Assembly: GCF_037023725.1 (NCBI RefSeq)
Contig: NZ_CP146078.1
Location: 1-64,000 of the forward strand
Direction: 5' to 3'
Length of the DNA: 64,000 nt
Source: Pseudomonas bubulae
GTDB lineage: Bacteria > Pseudomonadota > Gammaproteobacteria > Pseudomonadales > Pseudomonadaceae
Position numbers and translations under genes: made by a program. A model generated the notes under the pieces. It was not told the origin of the DNA, searched no databases, and worked only from the letters and a program-made list of their open reading frames with translations. Positions 46,572 through 54,778 of the stretch are shown here, piece after piece; positions within the stretch are counted from its first letter, which is position 1, and every line of letters starts with the position of its first letter.

Positions 46572-49084
46572 CTGCTCCTTCCTTTTTTCGTAACTGCGCC
46601 CTTGTCATTCAAGGTGACTGCATCACCCAACGAATAACGCTTGATACGGCGGGCGGTGGCCGCATCGACTGGCAACACAATGATTTCTTCGTCGCGCTTC
46701 AAAAGAGCCAGGGTTTCCCCTTCTATTTGCCGGGTTCCGGCAAACAAAGCGGCGCCTTTATCGTCCTGAGTATAACGCCTATGATTCGGTATATCGAATC
46801 CTTTAGCCAGTTTTGAGGTGCGTTCAGCAATGTATTTATCGGCTGCCGACTTCGGTTGAGTCGGCATGGTTTTCTCAGGCACAGGCTTTGGCATCGGTGG
46901 CCGTGGCATTCCTGGAACACTGATAGGGCCATCTACGGGCAGCTCGCGAATCTTGGACATAGGCTGCAACCGTCTTCGCAACATGGCCGGTGGCTTGCCA
47001 CCGACCGGGACAACGCCAGGCTTGTTGGTTGCACCAGGGCCACGTGGTTTTTTCCCTACCCTTCTTCCTGCCCCAGAAACACCCCGTCGCATGCCTCCAG
47101 CATGTTCGGCTCCTTCGTGCTGCACGTTATGAGGAACATCACGCGGCAATAACACTTCACTTCTTTCGGGGAGGCGAACCACACCGAGTTGGGACAGCTC
47201 TCGCAGACCGTTCCCGGACAAGGCCGGCGGCTTGGGTCCAACCCCTCCAAGACCGGACTTATTTGTTTGTCCTGGTCCTCGTCGAATTCCGGTTCTGGCG
47301 TTTCTTCCGCCACGCTTTGTTCTAGATCCGCCATCACTGCTGCTAGCTGATCTTCTTCGCTCATCGGCACTTCGGTTTGGTCTACTTGATCGGTCATTGC
47401 CGCTCTCCTTACTTGTTAAACGCACCAGCTCTTGGCGCCGCGCTTCCAGCGCAGCGTCATTGAAGGTGATGTTGAGTTTTGAAGTCGCCGCGACACGGGC
47501 AATCTTCTCTTTGAATTCGTCACTGCCGTTGACGGCGATGTTCTGGCCGTAACGGTGAACAGCCATCCGCAATACGGCCTCCAGCCCAGCGCGATTAGAG
47601 CCGCGCGCCACTTGGAGCGCTTCGCCATCGTCGCGAATGGCAGAGCCAGCAAAGCGGTGAATTACCGTGCCGTCTTTGGTAACGCTGTCCACCTTTAAAG
47701 GCATAGGGCTTAAGCGCTTTGCAGGGCCACTACCGGCAACGGTGTCGCCAGCGCGGGGCTTGGCAGTCTTGCGCGTGCGAAGTGCCTTCAGCGCCTGCTG
47801 ATCGCCTTCCGTGGCCTTTGCCTGGAGCCAGTCAGCCCATGCTCTTTTTGAATACTCGCCGTGGATAGATTGCCGCTCGGCCAGGTACTGGGTATTGGCT
47901 TTCTGGATCTCGGCATGAAGGGCTTTGCTGACCAGGGCGTATAGGAGTTTTTTGTTGACGCCGGGGCCGCTGAGCATTTTTATCGCTGCGCGCTTGAGTC
48001 GGCCCGTGCGCTTGGCGGCCTCCACAGCCTTGTCTTTGCTATTCTTTGCGGCCCCCCACGCTGTGGCGCGAGCATGAACCTTGATGCCCTGTTCGGCCTT
48101 GTAGCGGGCATACAGCTCGGTTGTCGCCGCACTCCCAGCACTATGAATCGGCCGACCTTCGTAACGCTTGCCTGGCTCGCCCTCGATTGCCCCCAGTTGT
48201 GACAGAGTGCTAAGCCGACCTTTACGCATGGGAGGTGGCTTACCACCTACCGCCACAACAGGGGGAGCTTTACGATTATGCAAACCCGGGCCGCGCTTTG
48301 CTGTCGCCTTCTTTTTGGCGTCCCCTTCAAATGCCCCTAGACGCTTTTCAAGGTTCGGCTTTGACAGATTTCGGGAAACGGAGCTGGCCTTTACCCCTAC
48401 TCCGCGGCCATCTGTGATTACCAGACCGTTGCCGCGCTCTTGCAGCTCCAGACCGTTCTTGCGTATGACTTCATGCAAGTCATTCCAGGTATGGGCCTGA
48501 GTCAGTTGGTCTGCGCATTCGCGCTTGATCCAGCCCAACAAACTTTCGATACCGGCGTGCTGCTCCATATCGTCTGCACGGTTTTCACTGCCACGCTTTC
48601 GGCCAGTGTGATTCGTGACTTGCAACCCATGTTCACGCTCAAGAATCGCCGCCATATCACCCATAGTCTGATAGGCACGATACGGCTCGTGGATGGTGTG
48701 ACGCTCGGGGTGAATCTTGTTGATTGCGACGTGAATATGCAGGTTGTCAGTGTCATGGTGAACCGCGCTAACGCGCTGATGCCCTCCAAAGCCAATGGCG
48801 GCACATATGCGATTTTCCACATCACGCAAAACATCTGCGGATGGCTGCTCACCAGGCGCAAACGAGATAAGCAGGTGGTAGGTCTTATCACCCTCCGCGC
48901 GCTGGTTTCTTTGTTGAACATGCAGGGCCTCAGTAATGGCCCAGTCCAAGGACTCGCTTTGGAAGTTCGTCAAACGAACCTCGCCAACCCGCTCCTGCTT
49001 TTCTTGCGAATTGGTGATGTATTTGGCTAGGCCGGCAAAGCTGCTTAGCTTCGCTTCCTTCATCGGAACATGACGCGCGATCAC
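46568..49084 (-). CDS. traI: TraI relaxase (MOBP, RP4 type)
   Basis: Predicted 838-residue relaxase that nicks oriT and pilots the strand. N-terminal MIARHVPMKEAKLSSFAGLA resembles RP4 TraI strongly; motif III histidines are in VHHDTDNLHIHVAINKIHPE. RP4 TraI is 732 residues: the excess is largely three copies of a ~45-residue module (GPGxxNK...VGxKPP...), near residues 270-315, 600-650 and 690-740. traH is nested in another frame of its 3' half. A KorB operator lies between its start and traJ. Confidence 0.94.
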   Translation of the reverse strand: MIARHVPMKEAKLSSFAGLAKYITNSQEKQERVGEVRLTNFQSESLDWAITEALHVQQRNQRAEGDKTYHLLISFAPGEQPSADVLRDVENRICAAIGFGGHQRVSAVHHDTDNLHIHVAINKIHPERHTIHEPYRAYQTMGDMAAILEREHGLQVTNHTGRKRGSENRADDMEQHAGIESLLGWIKRECADQLTQAHTWNDLHEVIRKNGLELQERGNGLVITDGRGVGVKASSVSRNLSKPNLEKRLGAFEGDAKKKATAKRGPGLHNRKAPPVVAVGGKPPPMRKGRLSTLSQLGAIEGEPGKRYEGRPIHSAGSAATTELYARYKAEQGIKVHARATAWGAAKNSKDKAVEAAKRTGRLKRAAIKMLSGPGVNKKLLYALVSKALHAEIQKANTQYLAERQSIHGEYSKRAWADWLQAKATEGDQQALKALRTRKTAKPRAGDTVAGSGPAKRLSPMPLKVDSVTKDGTVIHRFAGSAIRDDGEALQVARGSNRAGLEAVLRMAVHRYGQNIAVNGSDEFKEKIARVAATSKLNITFNDAALEARRQELVRLTSKESGNDRSSRPNRSADERRRSASSSDGGSRTKRGGRNARTGIRRGPGQTNKSGLGGVGPKPPALSGNGLRELSQLGVVRLPERSEVLLPRDVPHNVQHEGAEHAGGMRRGVSGAGRRVGKKPRGPGATNKPGVVPVGGKPPAMLRRRLQPMSKIRELPVDGPISVPGMPRPPMPKPVPEKTMPTQPKSAADKYIAERTSKLAKGFDIPNHRRYTQDDKGAALFAGTRQIEGETLALLKRDEEIIVLPVDAATARRIKRYSLGDAVTLNDKGAVTKKGRSR
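47056..47397 (-). CDS. traH: TraH-like protein encoded inside traI in another frame
   Basis: Predicted 113-residue acidic protein (MTDQVDQTEVPMSEEDQLAA then many Glu/Asp) with a cysteine-containing C-terminal half (RPCPGTVCESCPNSVWFA, KEVKCYCRVMF). AAGGAG lies 8 bases upstream of its ATG. RP4 has traH in the same place, as an acidic protein overlapping traI, and TraH stabilises the relaxosome. The protein-like composition and the ribosome site support a real overlapping gene. Confidence 0.72.
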   Translation of the reverse strand: MTDQVDQTEVPMSEEDQLAAVMADLEQSVAEETPEPEFDEDQDKQISPVLEGLDPSRRPCPGTVCESCPNSVWFASPKEVKCYCRVMFLITCSTKEPNMLEACDGVFLGQEEG

Positions 49085-49101
49085 GGCAGGCCCAGCCAGA
49101 T

Positions 49102-49114
49102 TTTAGCGGCTAAA
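49102..49114. promoter_or_regulatory. KorB operator (OB) between traI and traJ
   Basis: Perfect TTTAGCGGCTAAA, the 13-bp palindrome bound by KorB in IncP-1 plasmids (TTTAGCSGCTAAA). It lies 5 bases from the traJ stop and 18 from the traI start. Three other copies in the window. Confidence 0.85.
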
Positions 49115-49118
49115 AAAA

Positions 49119-49496
49119 TCATAGTTTTTTGACCGACTCGTACATGACTGCCTGGGTGTCCTCAATACGCTTGAGCAACGCGCGCACTGTCCCCTCCGTC
49201 AAGGCATGGCCGGCTGCGGCCAGTTTCTTGTCGTCTGTAAGCCAAAGTTTTAGTAGGCCGCCAAGTCGCCCCAGGTCGGCATTTACTTTCACCAGGTCGC
49301 CAACGAGCTGGCTATCCAACGTGCTTTTTATCTCGTACCCAATACCCACATTGAGCAAATAGCTCGACACGGTAAGGCCGACCGCCTGGGCGTTTTCAGT
49401 GATTTTTGCGCGCTCACTTGGCAAGCAATACACCTTCAAAGGCGGGCTGCTTTTCCGCGTTACGGTCTTTTGATTCGATGGCTCTTGATCTGGCAT
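49119..49496 (-). CDS. traJ: TraJ-type oriT-binding protein
   Basis: Predicted 125-residue ribbon-helix-helix protein (RP4 TraJ: 123) that binds the oriT inverted repeat and recruits TraI. LKVYCLPSERAKITENAQAVGLTVSSYLLNVGIGY is the RHH part, then a helical tail with LVKVNADLGRLGGLLKLWL. The ATG at 49496 is preferred over one at 49541 on length and a better ribosome site. First leftward gene from oriT. Confidence 0.88.
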   Translation of the reverse strand: MPDQEPSNQKTVTRKSSPPLKVYCLPSERAKITENAQAVGLTVSSYLLNVGIGYEIKSTLDSQLVGDLVKVNADLGRLGGLLKLWLTDDKKLAAAGHALTEGTVRALLKRIEDTQAVMYESVKKL

Positions 49497-49563
49497 TTGC
49501 TTCTCGCTTCTGTCGGCGGCAGCCGGCGCCTCGCAGAGCAAGATCCCCCGTTGAGCACGAAGT

Positions 49564-49650
49564 GCGAATAAGGGGTAGTGAAGGAGGAGCCGCCCGGAAC
49601 GGGTGGGCCTACTTCACCTATCTTGCCCGGCTAATCGCCGTTGATACTCC
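49564..49650. other. Origin of transfer (oriT), RP4-like
   Basis: Shares with the RP4 oriT the elements GAATAAGGG, TAGTGAAGGAGGAGC with inverted counterpart GGCCTACTTCACCTA, and the nic region ACTTCACCTATCTTGCCCGG. The nick is predicted between G49625 and C49626 by homology (TATCTTG/CCCGGC; RP4 has TATCCTG/CCCGGC). It sits between the divergent traJ and traK genes as in RP4. The following AT-rich DNA to 49820 carries the divergent promoters. Confidence 0.9.
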
Positions 49651-49820
49651 AAAACAATACCATGCTCAGCGCCGTTCCCGTACCGTTTTTTCGGTATAAA
49701 CGACGTTTTCCGCTCGCAATCGAGCGCAAAGCACGGTAAAACAACGGTGTGTGACAGAAAGGAACGGCAGAATTATGGAAAAACAACGGTAAAAGCACGC
49801 TAGAGGAACGCGAAAAGACT

Positions 49821-50231
49821 ATGGCTAAGAATCTGTCAGAGCGGATCGCTGACCGGATGCGCAATAAGAAAGCCACGGTAGGAGCGCAGAACCGGGGGGC
49901 TTTTCTCGCGCTGAAAGCCGAGATTATTCAGGCCCTTGATGACCGATGGCCGGTCAAAACAATATGGGAAACGCTGCATGAGGAAGGAAAGGTGACGTTC
50001 AGTTACCAGGCTTTCCGTAACTATGTGAACAGCTTGATCCTGGAATCCAAGCAAGGCGCGGCACCGAAAGCTCCAGTCGAGGAAGCACGCCCTGGAAGCC
50101 AGGCCAGCAACGAGAAAAAGACTGTGCCGGCCACTCCGCGCACTCCTGCACCGAAAGCAAATCCAGTCAAACCACCGGCACCGACTGGCTTTAACTTCGA
50201 TGCAAAACCTAACAAAGAGGACTATCTGTAA
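49821..50231 (+). CDS. traK: TraK-like oriT-binding protein
   Basis: Predicted 136-residue basic protein (RP4 TraK: 134). The helical N-terminal half (MAKNLSERIADRM, then TIWETLHEEGKVTFSYQAFRNYV) is DNA-binding; the C-terminal half is Pro/Lys/Ala-rich and disordered. TraK wraps the leading side of oriT. The stop overlaps the traL start (TAATG). First rightward gene from oriT. Confidence 0.85.
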   Translation: MAKNLSERIADRMRNKKATVGAQNRGAFLALKAEIIQALDDRWPVKTIWETLHEEGKVTFSYQAFRNYVNSLILESKQGAAPKAPVEEARPGSQASNEKKTVPATPRTPAPKANPVKPPAPTGFNFDAKPNKEDYL

Positions 50232-50959
50232 TGGCAAAAATCCACATGATGCTCCAGGGCAAAGGCGGTGTAGGCAAGTCGTTTGGCTGCTCGGCCTTGG
50301 CGCAGTTTTACTCGTTCAGTAACCGCGAAGTGACGTGCATTGACACCGACCCTGTGAATGCGACGTTTGCCGGTTATGAGGCGCTTAACGTGCAGCGCCT
50401 TGAAATCATGAACGATCAGAAGCAAATCAACCCTCGGAACTTCGATAATCTGATCGAGACAATCGCCACGACCGACCGTGACATCATCATTGATAACGGC
50501 TCATCTTCCTTCGTACCACTGACCCACTACCTCATCAGTAACCAGGTGCCAGCTCTAATTAAGGATATGGGGCACGACCTCATCATTCACACGGTCGTTA
50601 CTGGCGGGCAGGCTCTGTTTGATACGGTTTCCGGCCTTGGTCAACTTGCGAGCCAGTTCCCACAAGAAGCTGAGTTTGTTGTTTGGCTCAATCCGTTTTG
50701 GGGGGCAATTGAGCATGATGGTAAGCCCTTTGAGCAAATGAAGGCTTATAAGGACAACAAGGCGCGCATCACCTCTATTGTCCACGTTCCCAACCTTGAC
50801 CCGGACACGTTCGGTCAAGACCTCAGCAGAACACTCCAGGATCGCGTCACCTTTGACCAGGCACTGGCAAACCCTGAGCTCACGGTTATGAACCGCCAAC
50901 GCCTGAAATTGATCCGCACCCAACTGTTCGGCCAACTGGAGACTGCGGGGGTACTCTGA
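50231..50959 (+). CDS. traL: TraL-type P-loop ATPase
   Basis: Predicted 242-residue MinD/ParA-like NTPase (RP4 TraL: about 241). Deviant Walker A in MMLQGKGGVGKSFGCSALAQ, then CIDTDPVNATFAGY and DIIIDNGSSSFVPL. An auxiliary transfer protein dispensable or modestly required in RP4. Coupled with traM by a one-base overlap. Confidence 0.88.
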   Translation: MAKIHMMLQGKGGVGKSFGCSALAQFYSFSNREVTCIDTDPVNATFAGYEALNVQRLEIMNDQKQINPRNFDNLIETIATTDRDIIIDNGSSSFVPLTHYLISNQVPALIKDMGHDLIIHTVVTGGQALFDTVSGLGQLASQFPQEAEFVVWLNPFWGAIEHDGKPFEQMKAYKDNKARITSIVHVPNLDPDTFGQDLSRTLQDRVTFDQALANPELTVMNRQRLKLIRTQLFGQLETAGVL

Positions 50960-51396
50960 TGGCCGACGACCTAGAAAGCCTCCGGCAAGAAATCTTTCGC
51001 GTCCACGGCATTTCTGTAGGCAAGGATGATCCGATCATGATTCTGTTCACCCTGAACAACCGGCTTTTAGCCGAGGGTGCCAAGGCTCAAGAGGAACAGC
51101 TTGAACAGTTCAAAAGCGAGCTGGAAGGGATTGCCTACCAGTGGGGTAATGACGCAAAGGAAAAAGCTGAGCGCATCCTGAACGCCTCGCTGACGGCCAG
51201 CAAGGAAGCTATGGCAAGTCTCATGAAGGCAAGCGCGAGTGAGGCGGCAAAGGCCATGCAAGCCGAATTCGACAAGGCATTGCGCAGGGCTGAGGCTCCT
51301 GCGCAAACCGCGCGAAACCTGGTTGTTCTCAACGTCGCAGCGTCCGTGATAACTCTGGCCGCCGCGCTCCTGGTTGTCTGGTCTTCGCTGCACTAG
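50959..51396 (+). CDS. traM: TraM-like membrane-anchored coiled-coil protein
   Basis: Predicted 145-residue protein (RP4 TraM: about 146): helical, charged N-terminal part (FKSELEGIAYQWGNDAKEKA) followed by one C-terminal transmembrane helix (LVVLNVAASVITLAAALLVV). Last gene of the traKLM operon, with a strong terminator 20 bases downstream. Function in transfer is not well defined. Confidence 0.82.
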   Translation: MADDLESLRQEIFRVHGISVGKDDPIMILFTLNNRLLAEGAKAQEEQLEQFKSELEGIAYQWGNDAKEKAERILNASLTASKEAMASLMKASASEAAKAMQAEFDKALRRAEAPAQTARNLVVLNVAASVITLAAALLVVWSSLH

Positions 51397-51415
51397 CTGG
51401 CCAGTGGCCACGCAT

Positions 51416-51446
51416 AAAAAAACCGGCCCTTGGGCCGGTTTTTTTT
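51416..51446. terminator. Bidirectional terminator between traM and the kfrC-like gene
   Basis: AACCGGCCC, loop TT, GGGCCGGTT followed by a T-run, and preceded by an A-run on the other side. It separates the convergent traKLM operon and kfr genes. Confidence 0.92.
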
Positions 51447-51455
51447 GACTTCCCG

Positions 51456-52094
51456 TCAACTGACCGAGCGATTCAGATTGAGTGATTGAGTCTGGCCCCG
51501 CCCTACCGTTGCAGACTGCTCACGCTCGATCTTGATCCGCTTTTCTTGATCCTTCTTGCGCATGAGGGCTTCATGGGCGCGCTGCGCTGCGCGCATTTCA
51601 TCCCAACCCTCGGCCAACTCCGGTTCAGCGTGGCGCAGCTTTCGGGCCGCCAGTTCCTCTACGCGGGGGCCGTGAAGACCCATGCCGTCTTTGATTTCTC
51701 TCACGCCTTCAAGGCGCCCATGAAGGCGCTGTAAAAGCGCTTGCTGCTGCTGAACCTGACTCTGCCAACTCGCCCTGGTGCTGGGCATCGACAGAATGCC
51801 TGGCTGCTTGGCCTCGATCTGATGGAGCTTTGCCTCCTGCTGCTCAATAACCCCCTCTAAGCGATCCTCGATGCGCTCCACCTGATCGTGTTTTGCCTCA
51901 ACCTGAGCCGCTAGGGCGGCGGCGTATTGGGACTCCAAAGGGGAGGTCTCTAACAGCACCTGCTGCTCGCTATGGGCGTCTTCTGCTTGCTGTTCCAGGG
52001 CGTCAGCCTCTGGAACTACTGTTCCTGCCGATTTGGCTGGAACGTCCGACAGGGGCTTTACGGGCTTATGCGTCTTGTCGTTAACAGCATTCAT
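51456..52094 (-). CDS. KfrC-like coiled-coil protein
   Basis: Predicted 212-residue largely helical protein: Gln/Glu-rich coiled coil (EAKHDQVERIEDRLEGVIEQ), then MPSTRASWQSQVQQQQALLQ and VREIKDGMGLHGPRVEELAA, which recall KfrC of IncP-1 plasmids. Location next to a KfrB-type gene supports this. Kfr proteins modulate plasmid stability. A KorB operator lies just upstream (52108-52120), so it is probably repressed by KorB. The family assignment is from memory and only moderately sure. Confidence 0.6.
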   Translation of the reverse strand: MNAVNDKTHKPVKPLSDVPAKSAGTVVPEADALEQQAEDAHSEQQVLLETSPLESQYAAALAAQVEAKHDQVERIEDRLEGVIEQQEAKLHQIEAKQPGILSMPSTRASWQSQVQQQQALLQRLHGRLEGVREIKDGMGLHGPRVEELAARKLRHAEPELAEGWDEMRAAQRAHEALMRKKDQEKRIKIEREQSATVGRGQTQSLNLNRSVS

Positions 52095-52107
52095 AAGGAC
52101 ACTCCAT

Positions 52108-52120
52108 TTTAGCGGCTAAA
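52108..52120. promoter_or_regulatory. KorB operator upstream of the kfrC-like gene
   Basis: Perfect TTTAGCGGCTAAA, 13 bases before the kfrC-like start and 1 base past the kfrB-like stop. Confidence 0.85.
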
Positions 52121-52121
52121 A

Positions 52122-52475
52122 TTAGCGCTTCACCCCCCTACTCTGCGTTTGCGCCGGGGTATCCACCTGGGCGCGACCGGACTCCGCGCTATAGGTGATG
52201 GTTTTTGCGCTACCAATTTCAGGTACTTTATCGAAATCTGAGCGCTTATGCTGCACAAAATCGCGTCCGCTTTGTTGGTAAATACTTTCCTTGTCGGCGT
52301 GTAGGATCACGCCACTGTGCGCAGCCGTTTTGTCGGCCTGCTGGGACAAGTAAATGTTGTAAATGGCCGGTTTCAACGCTCCGGCTTTCTCCACATTCAC
52401 GGTTTCCCACTTACCAGGCGCTTTCTCATCCTGAACGAGCTTCTGTCCGTTCATCACAAGTAGGCGCTGCTTCAT
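52122..52475 (-). CDS. kfrB: KfrB-domain protein
   Basis: Predicted 117-residue protein. It opens MKQRLLVMNGQKLVQDEK and continues ALKPAIYNIYLSQQADKTAA, then GVILHADKESIYQQSG and FDKVPEIGSAKTITY, matching the KfrB domain found in IncP-1 plasmids and in TraC-type proteins. Expected to act with Kfr partners in stable inheritance. Start ATG at 52475. No kfrA was recognised nearby. Confidence 0.78.
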   Translation of the reverse strand: MKQRLLVMNGQKLVQDEKAPGKWETVNVEKAGALKPAIYNIYLSQQADKTAAHSGVILHADKESIYQQSGRDFVQHKRSDFDKVPEIGSAKTITYSAESGRAQVDTPAQTQSRGVKR

Positions 52476-52691
52476 TTATCGCTCCGTTAATCGCTGCTTT
52501 GGCGATAACTAAAAAAGTGTGTCGGGGCCAGCGGCCCCGAATCCTCCGATTTTTATATCGTTGGAATCATTCTAGCCACTCTAACTCGATAAATAAGTTT
52601 TATTTACAGGGCATTAATGCCGCAAGTCATTATTGCGCTTAGTTTTTTTGTTTTTTTGACGGCAGGAATTTGTCAGATGGGTTTTCGATCC

Positions 52692-53633
52692 CTATTTACC
52701 CGCCAATGCACCTTCAACATCAGGCATGGCTTCCTCGGTTTCTTCCGCTGGGATCTCAGCAACTTTCTGATGCTCCAGGCCGCTGCACGGCATGGCAACC
52801 TCAGTAATACGAGCAGAGAAGTATTTGTCGAAGGGTTCCCAGTCCTGATACTCATCAGGAGACACCGCCATCGCTGTTAATCGACCGATCAAGCCGCAGA
52901 TCCAGTCAGCACATTGGAGTGTCTGAAACAGGTAGCTTTCGCCTTGCAGCGGTGGCTCGATCATTGTCCGGCATTTTTCCGAGGCGTCTTCGAACATGGC
53001 CAGTGTGCAGGCCTCTACGTTCTTCTCGCGCCATTCGTTCCCGGCCTTCTGCTCATCGAGTACCAGAATGAAGGTCGAGCCTTGCTGAGCGCAAAAGCGG
53101 TCGATCTTGCGTACCGATTGCAGCAACTGACGTTTGAAAGTCGCCGTAGAATCATGGGCGATAGGATCTGTTGTTTTGTGTTCACCGGTATAGAACAGGT
53201 GCCCGCCGATGCTTTTGATGTGATTCAGGAGGCGGAAGGTTGACCGTCTAAGGGTTTCGTACTTCGTGACGTTCCGGAGGGAATACAGCTGCGAACCCTT
53301 CTTTTCCCACTGATAGGCAGGCAGGTTTTTGGGGTTGTCATTGACCAAATCCCAAGCCAGTAGCTGGCATTTCAGCTTGTAGAAATAGATTGCGAATTCA
53401 CGCACCTGATCGGCAGGGAGCAGGAGGCCACCGAGGCCAAAGACAGGGCTTGTCTTATATTGTGGGTGATTGCGAGAGACGTATTGGCCGACGTGCCCGA
53501 ATTCGTCCAGGTACGCGACGTAATGCGTCATAGTGACCGGATTCCTTGCCTCAGAAACACGAAAGCCCGCTTGCTTGCGCATCGCGGGCCTCGGAAGGTA
53601 GGCACGAAGGTCTAACCCCTCATGCGTTGACAT
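52692..53633 (-). CDS. DUF3800 domain protein
   Basis: Predicted up to 313 residues. The DUF3800 pattern is clear: THYVAYLDEFGHVGQYVS, FGLGGLLLPADQVREFA, then STFILVLDEQKAG and a C-terminal LQCADWICGLIGRL. The acidic residues suggest an RNase H-like nuclease fold, though function is unproven. Start uncertain: ATG 53633 has no ribosome site; ATG 53531 (MTHYVAYLDE) begins right at the domain. It occupies the place between korB and the kfr genes where IncP-1 plasmids carry korFG/kfrA, so it is probably an insertion. Confidence 0.8.
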   Translation of the reverse strand: MSTHEGLDLRAYLPRPAMRKQAGFRVSEARNPVTMTHYVAYLDEFGHVGQYVSRNHPQYKTSPVFGLGGLLLPADQVREFAIYFYKLKCQLLAWDLVNDNPKNLPAYQWEKKGSQLYSLRNVTKYETLRRSTFRLLNHIKSIGGHLFYTGEHKTTDPIAHDSTATFKRQLLQSVRKIDRFCAQQGSTFILVLDEQKAGNEWREKNVEACTLAMFEDASEKCRTMIEPPLQGESYLFQTLQCADWICGLIGRLTAMAVSPDEYQDWEPFDKYFSARITEVAMPCSGLEHQKVAEIPAEETEEAMPDVEGALAGK

Positions 53634-53666
53634 AATTATTATTCGGCTATGACGGCCCCGTCAATC

Positions 53667-53702
53667 AAATTGACAAGAAAATTGGCAAGAAAATTAACAA
53701 GA
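53667..53702. repeat. Three 12-bp tandem repeats upstream of the DUF3800 gene
   Basis: AAATTGACAAGA, AAATTGGCAAGA and AAATTAACAAGA follow each other without gaps. They lie in the 113-base gap between korB and the DUF3800 gene and may be operator repeats for it. Confidence 0.75.
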
Positions 53703-53746
53703 AGCTGTGAGCGCGGCACCTGAAACCAGGCGCGCGCCTTGAATGC

Positions 53747-54778
53747 TTAGCCTTCGACCAGGGCAACCATTTTTGCAGTAGTAAGATCAGCCTCGAATTC
53801 CTCGCCGCTGATCTCGTTCTTGAACCAGGCCAGGCCGGTTTCAGTTGGGCGCTTGGTCTGGATCAGCCGGCAAAGGTCGCCGTTGATTTCGACCTGGACA
53901 ATAGCCTTCTTGATCTTGGTAGGGTCTGCTTCTTTCGGCGTCTTCTTCCCGCCATCGCCGGCCCCTTCCTCTCCGCCTTCATCGTCGTCATGCTCGGCGT
54001 CCGTCTTGCCGTTGAATGCGTCGATGGTATGAGGGTCGCGCTCGGTCCCCTCATCCAGAAACTCCCGCAACAGCTTGACGGAACCGCGTGTGATTTCCTG
54101 GTTCTCGTCTGCCAGCCAATCGGCCACCTCTTGAGGCTTGGCCTTGTGGGCAGTCAACAGCTCGTTGACCAGGGTAATGTCAGCGATACGACCGCTATCG
54201 AACGCCTGAGCGATTACAGGAGGCAGATCGAGCAAGGCTGCGTATTGCGTGATGTATGCCGGCGACTTGCCCCAGCGCTTGGCGATTTCGCCTTTCTTCA
54301 TGCCCGACGCCATGCGCTGGGCAATGAGCTTGGCAATTTCTCGCGCTGTGTGACCCTCGCGCTGGATGTTCGCCACCACCTGGTCATCGGGGACAAAGTC
54401 GTTGTCCACGATTGCACGGACGGTCGTCTTATGTGCCCATTTGGAGCCGCGATAACGCCGCGCTCCATCGTTGATGATGTAGTGTCCTGGCTTGTCCGGG
54501 TTCTCCCGCACCGAAATTGGTTGCTTCACACCGCGAGCTTTAATGGTTGCACCGATTTCGGCAATCATTTCAGGGCGAAAGCCTGGGTTGTCTTCCAGCC
54601 GCGGCTGATGGGGATCTTCGTCAATCAGAGTAAGGTCCAGCTCCTTCAGAGCGCTTTCCTCGGTGGCCGCCTGAGTCTTCAGGAGGCCCGAAAGTTTCAT
54701 ACCACCCAATCCCATTCCGCTTGGCTTCTTCGGCGTCACAGCGGCTTCCTGGGGCTTCTTGTCGGTATTGGCGCTCAT
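53747..54778 (-). CDS. korB: KorB (ParB-family partition protein and repressor)
   Basis: Predicted 343-residue ParB-family protein (RP4 KorB: 358). CTP-binding-type segments (GVKQPISVRENPDKPGHYII, DGARRYRGSKWA, ANIQREGHTAREIA), the helix-turn-helix GEIAKRWGKSPAYITQYAAL, an acidic linker (DDDEGGEEGAGD) and a C-terminal SH3-like dimer domain (VQVEINGDLCRLIQTK). It pairs with IncC for segregation and represses operons through OB sites, four of which are in the window. Coupled to incC by a four-base overlap. Confidence 0.92.
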   Translation of the reverse strand: MSANTDKKPQEAAVTPKKPSGMGLGGMKLSGLLKTQAATEESALKELDLTLIDEDPHQPRLEDNPGFRPEMIAEIGATIKARGVKQPISVRENPDKPGHYIINDGARRYRGSKWAHKTTVRAIVDNDFVPDDQVVANIQREGHTAREIAKLIAQRMASGMKKGEIAKRWGKSPAYITQYAALLDLPPVIAQAFDSGRIADITLVNELLTAHKAKPQEVADWLADENQEITRGSVKLLREFLDEGTERDPHTIDAFNGKTDAEHDDDEGGEEGAGDGGKKTPKEADPTKIKKAIVQVEINGDLCRLIQTKRPTETGLAWFKNEISGEEFEADLTTAKMVALVEG

